A DNA stretch of 64,000 nt from JAIXWP01 sp041391745 (lineage in GTDB: Bacteria; Bacteroidota; Bacteroidia; Flavobacteriales_D; Sanyastnellaceae). Made by a program: the position numbers and the translations under genes. The stretch spans positions 248,001-312,000 of the forward strand of contig JAWKNK010000001.1 in assembly GCA_041391745.1 (NCBI GenBank), in the 5' to 3' direction. The notes beneath the pieces were generated by a model. That model had not been told where the DNA came from, did no database searches, and was given only the letters and a program-made list of their open reading frames with translations. Below are positions 10,324 through 20,423 of this stretch, piece by piece; position 1 is the stretch's first letter; every line of letters begins with the position of its first letter.

Positions 10324-10986
10324 ATGCGAATTAAAAACCTCATTACTGCAGCGATATTTTCTATTTGCAGTGTATCTGCAATGGCGCAGACAGACTCTTC
10401 TTACTTTGAAATTGGTGCGGATGTTACACCACTTTTCAGAAGTATGTTCTCAGGAGGCAACACGATTACTCCAGCATACGCCTTGTACCTCGAAAAGTCT
10501 TTTGGAAATTTCGGTTTGAGAGCAGGAGCAGGGATTTCCAATTCTACTACCGTTGAACTTGCAGGCCCAACAAATGGAAACACAGAAACAACCAATGTAG
10601 TTAACTCAAATAGTTTCAGACTTGGTGTGGTTTTTTACAAAAACTTCAACCCAAAATGGGGCATCAAATACGGCGTTGACGGTGTATTTAGTACTACAAA
10701 AAGCGAGCGCAATGATACTTTTATTAATTTAAGTAATCAGGAAGTCAACACGATTTCCTCCATTACAACAAGTGGAGCAGGGGCTCAAGCCTTTCTTTTC
10801 ACCCAGTATCATTTTTCAAAAAATATCAGTGTCGGTACCGAGTTAGCTCTGCGCTTTCAACAAGTAAAAATGGAAGATGTCGATAAAAACTCTGAATTTC
10901 CAGAATTTGATACAGTGACAAATACAGAGTACAATTATTTCAATTTCATCTTACCTACGAATTTGTATTTGATTGTACGTTTTTAA
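10324..10986 (+). CDS. Outer-membrane beta-barrel-like protein
   Basis: 220 residues. The signal peptide MRIKNLITAAIFSICSVSAMAQ is cleaved after AMAQ; the rest is rich in alternating aromatic/polar stretches (FGLRAGAGIS, FRLGVVFYKNF, GIKYGVDGVF) and ends in an aromatic strand (LPTNLYLIVRF), as in small Bacteroidota OmpW/OMP_b-brl-type porins. An in-frame extension back to 10213 would overlap parC and put residues before the signal peptide, so I reject it; a -7 box at 10295 agrees. Its ligand or channel function cannot be read from the sequence. Confidence 0.8.
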   Translation: MRIKNLITAAIFSICSVSAMAQTDSSYFEIGADVTPLFRSMFSGGNTITPAYALYLEKSFGNFGLRAGAGISNSTTVELAGPTNGNTETTNVVNSNSFRLGVVFYKNFNPKWGIKYGVDGVFSTTKSERNDTFINLSNQEVNTISSITTSGAGAQAFLFTQYHFSKNISVGTELALRFQQVKMEDVDKNSEFPEFDTVTNTEYNYFNFILPTNLYLIVRF

Positions 10987-11009
10987 TATATCATGAAAAT
11001 CCTAACCGC

Positions 11010-12161
11010 ATGACTATTAAAAAGACAATTGTTTTTAGTGTGATACTGTCCATTGTGGGCTTGATAGCTTGTTCGAAAGAACAAAGTGAAATGACCATGC
11101 GCACACCTAATCTTCCATCGACGGTTTACAAATATGACTCAATAGGGGGGCAAGTGCTTTTCGATCCAACAGATGGATTCCAAGTCGACAACGAAAAAGC
11201 GACTTTAGGAAGAGTGCTATTTTATGACACCCAGCTTTCTCGAAACAACAGAGTCTCATGCGCATCTTGTCACAAACAAGCATACGGATTTGCGGATAAT
11301 CGCGCCAAAAGCTTCGGATATGAGGACATTTTAACAGATAGAAACTCACCTGCGATATTAAATGCCGGCTTACAATCAGCATTTTTCCATGACTTGCGAG
11401 AACTTCATCTTGAAAATATGGTCTTGCAACCAATTGCTCACCATGTAGAAATGGGATTGATTGAACCTGAATATTTAGCCGATAAAATTCAATATATAGA
11501 ATATTACAAGCCATTATTTATAAGTGCTTTTGGAGATGAAAATGTTACTCGAGAGCGAATCAGTGAAGGGTTAGTCAATTTCATTAGATCTATGATAAGT
11601 GTGGATTCTAAATATGATAGAGGGCAACTCAACAATTTCGCGGACTTCACACAACAAGAATTAATTGGCAAAGATTTGTACTTCCATGGCTTGCCTTGCA
11701 GTGCCTGTCATGGCGGAAACAACTTAAATGGCGGATCTAGCGCAGCAGAAAATATTGGATTGGATTCATGGTACTCGGATACTGGAATGATAGGTACGGA
11801 CCCCGTTTCAGGTCAAACAATGAATGGTTGGTTTAAAGTGCCTTCATTAAGAAATATCGAAGTGACTGGTCCATACATGCATGATGGTCGATTTCAAACT
11901 ATTGAAGAAGTTGTCGAGTTTTACAATAGCGGAATTCAAAATCACACGCAGTTGTCTTTCATGTTGAGGAAAAACACAAACGGTGGATTTTTCTTCTTAG
12001 GACAAGACCCACAAGACATTGCCCTAAACGAAGCAACAGGCGTACAGCCATTAAGAATGCACATGACTACTGAAGAGAAGCAGGCATTGGTAGCTTTCAT
12101 GAAAACATTTACAGATTGGAATTTCTTAAATGACCCAAGATTCTCTGATCCATTTAAATAG
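11010..12161 (+). CDS. Dihaem cytochrome c peroxidase (MauG/CcpA family) lipoprotein
   Basis: 383 residues. The N-terminus (ILSIVGLIACSKE) is a lipoprotein signal with the modified Cys in LIAC, so the enzyme is probably anchored in the periplasm or on the outer membrane. Two c-type haem sites are visible: CASCH at Cys85 and CSACH at Cys230, with the GPYMHDGRF segment expected near the second haem pocket. The family reduces hydrogen peroxide using electrons from small cytochromes, or in MauG-like members oxidises protein side chains; the sequence does not decide between these. It follows the beta-barrel gene by 23 bp and precedes the methyltransferase by 13 bp, so they may share a transcript. 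Confidence 0.88.
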   Translation: MTIKKTIVFSVILSIVGLIACSKEQSEMTMRTPNLPSTVYKYDSIGGQVLFDPTDGFQVDNEKATLGRVLFYDTQLSRNNRVSCASCHKQAYGFADNRAKSFGYEDILTDRNSPAILNAGLQSAFFHDLRELHLENMVLQPIAHHVEMGLIEPEYLADKIQYIEYYKPLFISAFGDENVTRERISEGLVNFIRSMISVDSKYDRGQLNNFADFTQQELIGKDLYFHGLPCSACHGGNNLNGGSSAAENIGLDSWYSDTGMIGTDPVSGQTMNGWFKVPSLRNIEVTGPYMHDGRFQTIEEVVEFYNSGIQNHTQLSFMLRKNTNGGFFFLGQDPQDIALNEATGVQPLRMHMTTEEKQALVAFMKTFTDWNFLNDPRFSDPFK

Positions 12162-12174
12162 CAAAGAATAAAAA

Positions 12175-13119
12175 ATGAATAAGCAAGAAGAGTTAAAAGA
12201 AATCTACGGATATCATTATTGGAGACATCGCATATCTCTCGGGGATAATCTGTTCACTCCAGGTACTCGATTTGAAAGCCAATGGGATGACTTGCATTTT
12301 CCTGACAACTTTAATGGTATGACATTTCTTGACGTAGGTTCTAATGATGGAATGTACTCTTTTCTCGCAGAATCAAAGGGAGCCTCGGAAGTTTATTCAG
12401 TAGACATCTATCATGAAGATGAGCATAACTGGGAAATGACAAATGGTTGGCCAATTAAGGGAATTAAAACCGCAAAACTCTATAAAAACTCAAATATTCA
12501 AATTCACTCTTTATCCATTGAAAACCTGGATCAATTAAATAGAAAATTTGACTATATCTATTGCGGAAATGTAATTATTTGGATCGATAATCCATATGGG
12601 GCACATCAAAAACTTATTGAACTTTCCAATAAGGTCATTCACCTTAGAGAGGATATAATTGATAACGATGAGCCAGCACAATTTAGATTCTCTAAAATTT
12701 GGAAACCAAATTCAAAAAAGCCATATCTAGCCGCCAACAAAACCTATTACAGAGAAGTATTCGGACACGCAGGATTTAAAAATGTAGAATTTCATTATGT
12801 TGATGAACAACAACAATATCTTGAATACATACGCAAATGTCCTAAAGTAAATGTGAAAAAAGGTGCTCAGATATTTGGTGTACCATCGGAAGCAAATTCC
12901 ATGTCAGAACTGGCAGAAACTAAAGTTGGTCGTTATTCTGAAACTGTTAATGACAAATATTTTGTAACAGGAATTGGTTGGGTCCCAAAAGAATTTTGTG
13001 AAATAATACCTGAAAATCTTGCTTCTCCGGGCATAAAACAAAAAGCCAAATCAATAGTAAATCACTGGAAAGAAGGTAATAGCAGGGAAAGAAATATGGT
13101 GATTATTGCCTCGAAATAA
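12175..13119 (+). CDS. SAM-dependent methyltransferase, class I
   Basis: 314 residues. The nucleotide-binding motif I is clear: FLDVGSNDGMYSFLAE (about 50-65), followed by acidic motif YSVDIY at the end of strand 2 and FDYIYCGNVIIW (motif IV region). No signal peptide, so probably cytosolic. It resembles DUF1698/TIGR04290-like small-molecule methyltransferases in having extra domains after the Rossmann core, but I cannot name the substrate. Only 13 bp separate it from the peroxidase gene, yet the functions have no obvious link. The next gene has its own leader. Confidence 0.75.
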   Translation: MNKQEELKEIYGYHYWRHRISLGDNLFTPGTRFESQWDDLHFPDNFNGMTFLDVGSNDGMYSFLAESKGASEVYSVDIYHEDEHNWEMTNGWPIKGIKTAKLYKNSNIQIHSLSIENLDQLNRKFDYIYCGNVIIWIDNPYGAHQKLIELSNKVIHLREDIIDNDEPAQFRFSKIWKPNSKKPYLAANKTYYREVFGHAGFKNVEFHYVDEQQQYLEYIRKCPKVNVKKGAQIFGVPSEANSMSELAETKVGRYSETVNDKYFVTGIGWVPKEFCEIIPENLASPGIKQKAKSIVNHWKEGNSRERNMVIIASK

Positions 13120-13209
13120 ATTTTTAAGACATTTTTTTTTCACTCCTAAAATCTCTATCCTTTTTATAGTCGTATGTCTGATGAAATTCCTTTCATCAAA
13201 TTTATAACT

Positions 13210-16200
13210 ATGAAAAAAAAATTACTCTTATCTGTTGTGATTGGTGCTCTCTCACTCACCTTTCACTCGGCAAAAGCACAAAACATTTACGGCCTATCGG
13301 GCAGCAATCTTGTGCTTTTTAACGCTTCTGACCCTGGTACAATTATTCAAAACACTCCAATCAGCGGAGTTCCTGAAGATCTTGAAATTTCAGGCATTGA
13401 TTTTAGACCAGCAACTGGGGAATTATTCGCGGTGGGATATAACCAAATGAACGGCGCTACTCAATTATTCGTAATTGATAAAGCTACTGCCGAAGCAACT
13501 ATGATTGGTGCTTCACCATTAATGTTAGAAGCAGGCTTGGGTTCCATTACGTTTGATTTTAATCCGACTGTAGATCGTATCCGATTTATGGGAAGCAGCG
13601 GTGTCAATTATCGACTAAATCCAATTACAGGTGGACTTGCTGCCACAGATGGATCATTGGCATTTGCTGGTACTGATGCTAATTCTGGACAAATGGCACA
13701 TGTGATTACTAGTGCGTATACCAATAGTTTCATTGGCACAACCTCAACTGCTCTTTACAATTTTGATAGTCAATTGCAGGTATTAACGCTTCAAAGTCCT
13801 CCAAACGCAGGAACACTAAATACTGTTGGAGCAGTAGGAGGGATGTTAAATATAGGCGACATGGACAATGGAGATATGGAAATCTACTTCAACACCATGA
13901 CTCAAACCAATCATGCTTTCTTCGTAGGCATGATGGCAGAAGCCAATTTCGAAACATTGTATGAACTCGATTTGAATTCAGGCATGTTGATGTCGATCGG
14001 AAACCTTCCTATGGGACTCATGATTGATGCTATCGCTTCAGAAATTGAATTGGTTGATTCGAATATTCAGGGTCAAAAGGTATTTGCTATTACTTCAAAC
14101 AACTATTTAATCGAGTTTGACAGTGCCAATCCAGAACATGTAATTTCTCATAAAGCAGTATCTGGATTTGCTTCAGGACATGTAATTTCAGGCTTAGATG
14201 TTCGTCCTGCAACTGGTGAACTTTACGCCATTGGCTACAATAATACGTCGGGTGAAGCACAACTTTATGTAATCAATCCTGCTTCAGGGGCTGCAATGCC
14301 TATTGGTGATGGCCCTATTATGTTATCTGCAGGAATGGAAAGAATCAGTTTTGACTTCAACCCAACTGTTGACAGAATCAGAGTTCTTGGATTGAACAAT
14401 TTAAACTACAGATTGCATCCAGAAACAGGAGCTATCGCTTTTAATGATATTTCACTTGAATTTGCTGCTGGCGACCCGAATTTTGGAACGGATCCTTCCA
14501 TCGGAGCATGCGCATACACCAATAGTTTCAGTGGAACAATGAATACCACTTTGTACAACTATGATGATGCTTTAAACATTATTACCTCTCAAATTCCACC
14601 AAACAATGGAGTGCTCAATACCATTGGTAGTTCTGGCATCATGCTGAACGCTGCGAATCCTACTGCGGATATGGACATTTACTATTCATTATCAGAGGAA
14701 ATGAACTGGGCCTTTTTGAGCGCCAACGTAATGGACTCCAATTTTGATGGTTTCTATAGCATCGACCTCATGTCTGGCGCTACGGAATTGATTGGTATGA
14801 TTGGATATGGGATTGCCGTAAATGACATTGCTATAGCGATTGATATGTTAGACACAGAGGCACCAGTTGTTATGTGTCCTGAGGATCAGATGATTAATCC
14901 GACTTCAAATTGTATGGTAGCTCTCCCAGATTATACATCTATGGCTATGGCCACAGATAATATGGATGACATGTTGGAGTGGTCTCAGTCTCCGGCAGCA
15001 GGAACAATGGTAGAAGGAAACGTGATGGTTACAATTTCTGCGATGGACGATGCCGGTAATATCGGGTCTTGCATGTTTGAAGTAGATGTTATTGATATGG
15101 AGATGCCTACAATTATGTGTCCAGCCGACATCATGCAGGCGAATGTACTTGGTGCGAATACGGTTTATGTGAATATACCAACACCTATGGTAATGGATAA
15201 TTGTGGAATGGCCATGATTACCAATTCATTCAACAGTATGGAAAACGCAAGCGGATTCTATCCTACGGGAAATACTGAGGTAATATTTACTGCTGTAGAT
15301 GCGAACGGAAACAGCAGCATGTGTTCTTTCATGGTAATGGTTGAAGCGAACACTATCGCTGATGGTGACTTGATTTATGGAGTAACGGCAGACAATATGC
15401 TCATTGCCTTCGGATCTAACAATCCATCTGAATTATTGATTCAGCAGCCTATTACAGGGTTAATGGAAGGTTTTGCTTGGGAAGGATTAGATTCCAGACC
15501 TGCTACAGGAGAACTTTATGCATTAGCTTGGAATAATATGACTCAAATGGCTCAGCTATATGTAATTAACCCAGCTAATGGTGAAGCATCTGCTGTAGGT
15601 TCACAGACCATGTTGATGTTTGATAATGATGAAATTGGGTTTGATTTCAATCCAACGGTTGACAGAATTCGCGTTATTGGCTCAAATGACCGCAACTACA
15701 GATTACATCCGGTAACTGGAGCATTGGCCGCTACTGATGGAATGTTGGCCTACGCGTCTGGAGACATGAATGAAGGAGCAGATCCAATGGTTGGGACATG
15801 TGCATACACCAACAGCTTCAATGGTTCTACATCAACAACACTATACGATTTGGATTACGCAAATGGCAATTTAGTGTCACAAATTCCACCGAATGATGGT
15901 GTTTTAAATACAATTGGCTCGTTCGGTATTTCTGTTGACTCTAATGATCCAAGCGTAGAAATTGATATTTACTATGATTTGGCCTCTCAAATGAACCGCG
16001 CATATATCGCAGCCAATTCAGCTTCAAATTCAAACGACATGTTTTATAGTTTGGATTTGGCTACGGGCATGACCATGGAAATTGGAATGATCGGTGATGG
16101 ATTAATGGTAAAGGATATCGCTTCGGCCATTTTGGAAGTTGCCGTAGGAGTGGATGAATTTGCTCAAGAAAACCAATTGGTGAACATTTATCCAAATCCA

Positions 16201-16428
16201 GCCACGGATGTTCTAAATATTTCAATGGTTTCAGATCAGGCTGGAATGGTGAATTTAACCTTGGTCGATGTGACTGGGAAAATCGTAAAATCTATCAATC
16301 AAATTCAAATCTTATCTGGATCGAATATGAAGCAGTTGAATGTTTCTGATTTGGCTCCTGGAATTTACTTTGCCAATATTAATTTGGAAGGACAGGTCAT
16401 CTACAGTGAGAAAGTAATTGTGAAATAA
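13210..16428 (+). CDS. T9SS-exported DUF4394/HYR protein, methionine-rich
   Basis: 1072 residues. The signal peptide starts MKKKLLLSVVIGALSLTFH and ends SAKAQ; an in-frame ATG 36 bp upstream would only add residues before it. Three copies of a DUF4394-like unit (about 25-285, 300-555 and 735-985) share the signatures PATGEL, FNPTVDRIR, NYRL and AYTNSF. Between the second and third copies lie two HYR-like modules (VMCPEDQM and IMCPADIM starts). The C-terminus (IYPNPATDVLNISM to the end) is a T9SS sorting domain. Methionine is unusually frequent, especially in the HYR modules where Thr/Val/Ile would be usual. A surface or secreted role is likely; the ligand is unknown. Confidence 0.88.
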   Translation: MKKKLLLSVVIGALSLTFHSAKAQNIYGLSGSNLVLFNASDPGTIIQNTPISGVPEDLEISGIDFRPATGELFAVGYNQMNGATQLFVIDKATAEATMIGASPLMLEAGLGSITFDFNPTVDRIRFMGSSGVNYRLNPITGGLAATDGSLAFAGTDANSGQMAHVITSAYTNSFIGTTSTALYNFDSQLQVLTLQSPPNAGTLNTVGAVGGMLNIGDMDNGDMEIYFNTMTQTNHAFFVGMMAEANFETLYELDLNSGMLMSIGNLPMGLMIDAIASEIELVDSNIQGQKVFAITSNNYLIEFDSANPEHVISHKAVSGFASGHVISGLDVRPATGELYAIGYNNTSGEAQLYVINPASGAAMPIGDGPIMLSAGMERISFDFNPTVDRIRVLGLNNLNYRLHPETGAIAFNDISLEFAAGDPNFGTDPSIGACAYTNSFSGTMNTTLYNYDDALNIITSQIPPNNGVLNTIGSSGIMLNAANPTADMDIYYSLSEEMNWAFLSANVMDSNFDGFYSIDLMSGATELIGMIGYGIAVNDIAIAIDMLDTEAPVVMCPEDQMINPTSNCMVALPDYTSMAMATDNMDDMLEWSQSPAAGTMVEGNVMVTISAMDDAGNIGSCMFEVDVIDMEMPTIMCPADIMQANVLGANTVYVNIPTPMVMDNCGMAMITNSFNSMENASGFYPTGNTEVIFTAVDANGNSSMCSFMVMVEANTIADGDLIYGVTADNMLIAFGSNNPSELLIQQPITGLMEGFAWEGLDSRPATGELYALAWNNMTQMAQLYVINPANGEASAVGSQTMLMFDNDEIGFDFNPTVDRIRVIGSNDRNYRLHPVTGALAATDGMLAYASGDMNEGADPMVGTCAYTNSFNGSTSTTLYDLDYANGNLVSQIPPNDGVLNTIGSFGISVDSNDPSVEIDIYYDLASQMNRAYIAANSASNSNDMFYSLDLATGMTMEIGMIGDGLMVKDIASAILEVAVGVDEFAQENQLVNIYPNPATDVLNISMVSDQAGMVNLTLVDVTGKIVKSINQIQILSGSNMKQLNVSDLAPGIYFANINLEGQVIYSEKVIVK

Positions 16429-16447
16429 AGGATGATTAAAGGTGAAT

Positions 16448-16475
16448 CGGCTGCATTACGCGGCCGTTTCTTTTT
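16448..16475 (+). terminator. Weak terminator of the DUF4394 gene
   Basis: Six-pair stem (CGGCTG/CGGCCG with one G-T pair) followed by TTTCTTTTT, 19 bp after the stop at 16428. Confidence 0.5.
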
Positions 16476-16523
16476 ATCACTTTCAAAACATAATTTACAT
16501 TATGTAAAGTAACTATTTATAAG

Positions 16524-16548
16524 AAAAGCCCGCAATTAACGGGCTTTT
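16524..16548. terminator. Terminator between convergent genes
   Basis: Nine-pair stem AAAAGCCCG/CGGGCTTTT with a 7-nt loop. Read on the minus strand it follows the stop of the TPR gene at 16555 and carries its own U-run in the 3' arm; it can also serve the plus strand. Confidence 0.75.
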
Positions 16549-16554
16549 CATCTT

Positions 16555-17709
16555 TTATTTACCTTCTAACATTGTCTTTAATCTGTTGTACTGTTCCATA
16601 TTCCCCGCCTTCAAATAAGCGTTTTTAAGATCAGACATCAATTGCTTTTCTTCCGGACTACCTTTTGTAGTTTCAGGCATTACGGTCAAAGCTTTTTCCA
16701 ATTTTACAGAAGCTTGTTCAAACAATTTTGTTGACTTAGCTACACATGCATCGTATTTCGCAGATTCTCTTGGCGGAATCTCATTACAGATTGCATCGTT
16801 GTCTACACCCTGGTTGAAATAAAGCGCTCCCAAGTTGAACAACACATCGTAATTGTCTGGGTTAATTGCTAAAGCCTTTGAGTAAGCATTTTCTTCAGCA
16901 TCCTTTTTACCCAATTTGTCATAGGTAATTCCTAACACGTACCAAAACATTTCATTGTTTGGATCTTGTTGAGTCAAATTAACAAGAAGTGTTTCAGCCT
17001 TATCAAACTGCTCATTTCCAATGTATATGTTCACTTCTTGGCGAAGCAATTCACTGTCATTTGGATATTTTTCACGTGCTTGAGTAATTACAGCTAGAGC
17101 TTTGTCATTATCACCGCTACGTTGGTATATATCAGCGATATAGCGGTAAGTATCTGGTGTATTGTATCCTAGGTCAGCACAATATTGGTATTTCTCAACT
17201 GCTTTTTCAATGTTTCCGCACTTGTCATAGCAAAAACCTGAATTGAAAATGAATGCTGTATCGATCACACTGAATTGCTTTGATACTTCAACGATCAAAT
17301 TGAAATTTTCAGCAGCTCCGCAATAATTATCCTCATTTACCTGAGCGTTTGCTTGTCCTACCATCACAGACTGAAGTCTTACCAATGAAGCTTTTACTTC
17401 ATTTGCATAGCTTCCACCCTTATCAACCTCCATGTTTTTGAAATAGCTTTCCATTGCCAATTTAGTGGCATTTGGAAATTGCTTTGATAATTCAGCATCG
17501 CTAGCAATATTGAGGTAAATATCTCCACGATATCTCCAAGTTTTTTCCTTCGTAGATGCTTTTGGGTCGTTGATTGCCTGCTCGATATATTCGGCAGCTG
17601 CCTTGTAATCACCGTTCTTATTCGCGTTATAGGCATTGGTTACGCTCGGTTGTGCAAAGCTTGATAATGCACCTGCAAGAGCAACACTAAACAAAACAAA
17701 TTTTTTCAT
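16555..17709 (-). CDS. Exported TPR-repeat protein
   Basis: 384 residues with signal peptide MKKFVLFSVALAGALSSFAQ. The body is a run of tetratricopeptide repeats (for example NAYNANKNGDYKAAAEYIEQ, a region near 175-290 with GNIEKAVEKYQYCADLGY, and DAEENAYSKALAINPDNYDV), which form a helical scaffold for protein contacts. Such periplasmic TPR proteins are common in Flavobacteria and often accompany cell-envelope machinery, but no partner is encoded nearby. The gene is monocistronic: it has its own promoter (17730-17761) and a terminator on the other side. Confidence 0.85.
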   Translation of the reverse strand: MKKFVLFSVALAGALSSFAQPSVTNAYNANKNGDYKAAAEYIEQAINDPKASTKEKTWRYRGDIYLNIASDAELSKQFPNATKLAMESYFKNMEVDKGGSYANEVKASLVRLQSVMVGQANAQVNEDNYCGAAENFNLIVEVSKQFSVIDTAFIFNSGFCYDKCGNIEKAVEKYQYCADLGYNTPDTYRYIADIYQRSGDNDKALAVITQAREKYPNDSELLRQEVNIYIGNEQFDKAETLLVNLTQQDPNNEMFWYVLGITYDKLGKKDAEENAYSKALAINPDNYDVLFNLGALYFNQGVDNDAICNEIPPRESAKYDACVAKSTKLFEQASVKLEKALTVMPETTKGSPEEKQLMSDLKNAYLKAGNMEQYNRLKTMLEGK

Positions 17710-17729
17710 AACTGATGTTTATATGGTGT

Positions 17730-17761
17730 CAAAGTTAATTATTACCAATGCTTAAATTCAA
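17730..17761 (-). promoter_or_regulatory. Promoter of the TPR gene
   Basis: Minus strand: TTG (17761-17759), a 21-nt spacer, then TAACTTTG (17737-17730), a full match to the Bacteroidota -33/-7 pattern. The leader to the ATG at 17709 is about 17 nt. Confidence 0.7.
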
Positions 17762-17788
17762 TTTTCCTGCCATTTTTACCAAACAAAA

Positions 17789-17820
17789 AAAAGCCGTTTG
17801 ATTTGCGTCAAACGGCTTTT
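17789..17820 (-). terminator. Terminator of gyrA
   Basis: Eleven-pair stem AAGCCGTTTGA/TCAAACGGCTT with a 6-nt loop. On the minus strand it is followed by eight T, 22 bp beyond the gyrA stop. Confidence 0.9.
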
Positions 17821-17841
17821 AAATATTATTAGATACTGGGC

Positions 17842-20376
17842 TTATTCCCCTGCTGTCTCTTCAGTTCCCTGATTTTCAGCACTTGTTTCATTGTTATCTG
17901 AAACTTCGCCGTTCTCCATATCTACATTTTCTTCTTCTTCGTCATCTTTTAGAACTGTGCAAACTGCAGCAATTTCATCCGCACCTCTGAGGTTGATCAA
18001 TTTCACACCTTGAGTTGCTCGTCCCATTACACGCAATTCATCCACTCTCAAACGAATAGTGATACCTGATTTATTGATAATCATGAAATCGTGGTCATTA
18101 TCTACCGCTAAAATCGAGATCAATTGACCGGTCTTATCGGTGATATTGATGGTCTTCACCCCTTTTCCACCTCTATTTGTAACACGGTAATCGTCTATGC
18201 TTGAACGTTTTCCGAATCCTTTTTCAGAAACTACAAGGATGTCACGATCCGCATTTTCGATACAAACCATTCCAATTACTTCATCTTTACTGCTTCCTAA
18301 AGTCACACCTTTTACACCTTGAGCAGTTCTTCCAACAGCTCTCACTGTGCTTTCATGGAAACGGATGGCTTTACCTTCTTTCATACCAAGGATAATTTCG
18401 CAATTTCCGTTGGTCAGACGAGCTTGGAGCAATTCATCACCATCCACAATTGTAATCGCATTGATACCATTTGAACGAGGTCGGCTATAAGCTTCAAGGG
18501 AAGTTTTCTTGATAAGTCCTTGTTTAGTAGCAAGAATTACGAAGTTATTGGCTACGTATTCTTCATTCATCAAGTCCTTAGTTGGGATGTATGCCAATAC
18601 CTTATCGTCTTGTTCGATATTGATAAGGTTTTGAATCGCACGTCCTTTAGACGTCTTATTTCCTTCAGGAACTTCGAAGACACGCATCCAGAAACAACGT
18701 CCTTTCATGGTGAAAATCAACAACCAATCGTGGTTCGTAGCGGTAAAGATGTGTTCTACAAAGTCCTCTTGACGCGCAGAAGTGCCTTTAGATCCAACTC
18801 CTCCTCTAGACTGCGCTCTGTATTCTGTTAGATTCGTGCGCTTGATATAACCAGCGTGTGTGATGGTGATAACCACCGCATCATCTGGAATCATATCTTC
18901 AATGCTCAAATCCGCTGATGAATATTCGATGTGAGATCTACGCTCATCACCATATTTCTCAATCAGGTGATTTAATTCATCTTTAATAATATCTCTTCTA
19001 ATTGACTCATTTGCAAGGATTTCTTTCAAACGAGCAATCAATTCCATCAATTCAGCATACTCTTCTTTGATTTTGTCTCTTTCAAGTCCTGTAAGACGTT
19101 GAAGACGCATATCAAGAATTGCTCTAGACTGAATATCAGACAATTGAAATTTCTCAATCAATCCTGTTCTAGCTTCTTCAGGTGTTTGACTACCGCGAAT
19201 AAGGGCGATAACCTCATCCAAATGATCAAGAGCAATCAACAAACCTTCAAGAATGTGTGCTCTTTCTTCAGCTTTTCTAAGTTCGTATTGAGTTCTTCTG
19301 GTGATCACTTCCATTCTATGAAGCACATAGTTGGCAATGATATCCTTCAGGTTTAGAACCATTGGACGACCACCTACAAGAGCGATATTATTAACTGAGA
19401 ATGAAGTCTGTAGCGCCGTATGCTTATACAAATTGTTTAACACAACATTTGGTATTGCGTCACGCTTTAATTCGTAAACTACACGAACACCATTTCGGTC
19501 AGATTCATCTCTGATTTCAGAAATACCTTCGATCTTGCCTTCCTGACAAAGATCCCAGGTTCTCTTCACCATATCTGCCTTATTGACTTGGAATGGAACC
19601 TGGTCAACGATGATGCATTCTCTTTTATCAACTTCTTCGATTCTCGCTTTACCACGAATCACAACTCGACCTCTACCCGTTTCGTAAGCCGAACGAACGC
19701 CGTCAAGTCCGTGAATCACACCACCTGTTGGAAAGTCAGGAGCTTTTACAAACTTCATCAATTCCTCGATGGTAATATCTTCATTGTCGATATACGCCTT
19801 TATACCTTCACAAACCTCTGTAAGATTGTGTGGAGCCATGTTCGTTGCCATACCAACTGCAATCCCCGAAACTCCATTAATCAAAAGATTAGGAACTTTT
19901 GCAGGCATTACTTTCGGTTCCTCCAATGAATCATCGAAATTCGATTGGAAGTCAACTGTTTCTTTGTCAAGATCTTCGAGCAACTCTTCAGCTATCTTGC
20001 GAAGACGAGCTTCTGTATAACGCATAGCAGCGGGGTTATCGCCGTCCATGCTACCGAAGTTACCTTGACCATCCACCATTGGGTAACGTAGTGACCAATC
20101 TTGAGCCATACGCACCATAGTGTCGTATACAGCGCTATCGCCATGCGGGTGGTACTTACCAAGTACTTCTCCTACGATACGAGCTGATTTTTTATGGGGT
20201 CTGTTGGAAAGTACTCCAAGCTCCAACATTCCGAATAAAACTCTTCTGTGAACTGGTTTTAATCCATCTCTAACATCAGGTAAGGCACGACTCACAATAA
20301 CCGACATCGAATAATCGATGTAGGCTGATTTCATTTCATCCTCGATGTTAATACTGACAATTCTGTCTTCTGCCAT
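17842..20376 (-). CDS. gyrA: DNA gyrase subunit A
   Basis: 844 residues. The breakage-reunion domain has SRALPDVRDGLKPVHRRV (30-47), YHPHGDSAVYDT with Ser81 and Asp85 at the classic quinolone-resistance positions (both wild-type), and catalytic Tyr120 in AAMRYTEARL. A long tower helix region is followed by the six-bladed C-terminal wrapping domain, whose repeats show RGGVGSKG and NRGGKGVK; the latter is a variant of the GyrA box (QRRGGKG), supporting gyrase over topoisomerase IV. The C-terminal 35 residues form an acidic Glu/Asp/Asn tail. gyrB is not in this window. A promoter-like box sits at 20424. Confidence 0.96.
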   Translation of the reverse strand: MAEDRIVSINIEDEMKSAYIDYSMSVIVSRALPDVRDGLKPVHRRVLFGMLELGVLSNRPHKKSARIVGEVLGKYHPHGDSAVYDTMVRMAQDWSLRYPMVDGQGNFGSMDGDNPAAMRYTEARLRKIAEELLEDLDKETVDFQSNFDDSLEEPKVMPAKVPNLLINGVSGIAVGMATNMAPHNLTEVCEGIKAYIDNEDITIEELMKFVKAPDFPTGGVIHGLDGVRSAYETGRGRVVIRGKARIEEVDKRECIIVDQVPFQVNKADMVKRTWDLCQEGKIEGISEIRDESDRNGVRVVYELKRDAIPNVVLNNLYKHTALQTSFSVNNIALVGGRPMVLNLKDIIANYVLHRMEVITRRTQYELRKAEERAHILEGLLIALDHLDEVIALIRGSQTPEEARTGLIEKFQLSDIQSRAILDMRLQRLTGLERDKIKEEYAELMELIARLKEILANESIRRDIIKDELNHLIEKYGDERRSHIEYSSADLSIEDMIPDDAVVITITHAGYIKRTNLTEYRAQSRGGVGSKGTSARQEDFVEHIFTATNHDWLLIFTMKGRCFWMRVFEVPEGNKTSKGRAIQNLINIEQDDKVLAYIPTKDLMNEEYVANNFVILATKQGLIKKTSLEAYSRPRSNGINAITIVDGDELLQARLTNGNCEIILGMKEGKAIRFHESTVRAVGRTAQGVKGVTLGSSKDEVIGMVCIENADRDILVVSEKGFGKRSSIDDYRVTNRGGKGVKTINITDKTGQLISILAVDNDHDFMIINKSGITIRLRVDELRVMGRATQGVKLINLRGADEIAAVCTVLKDDEEEENVDMENGEVSDNNETSAENQGTEETAGE

Positions 20377-20423
20377 TTCGTCTAAATTTAAATTTGCGCA
20401 CGAAATTTGAATTACGCGGCTCG

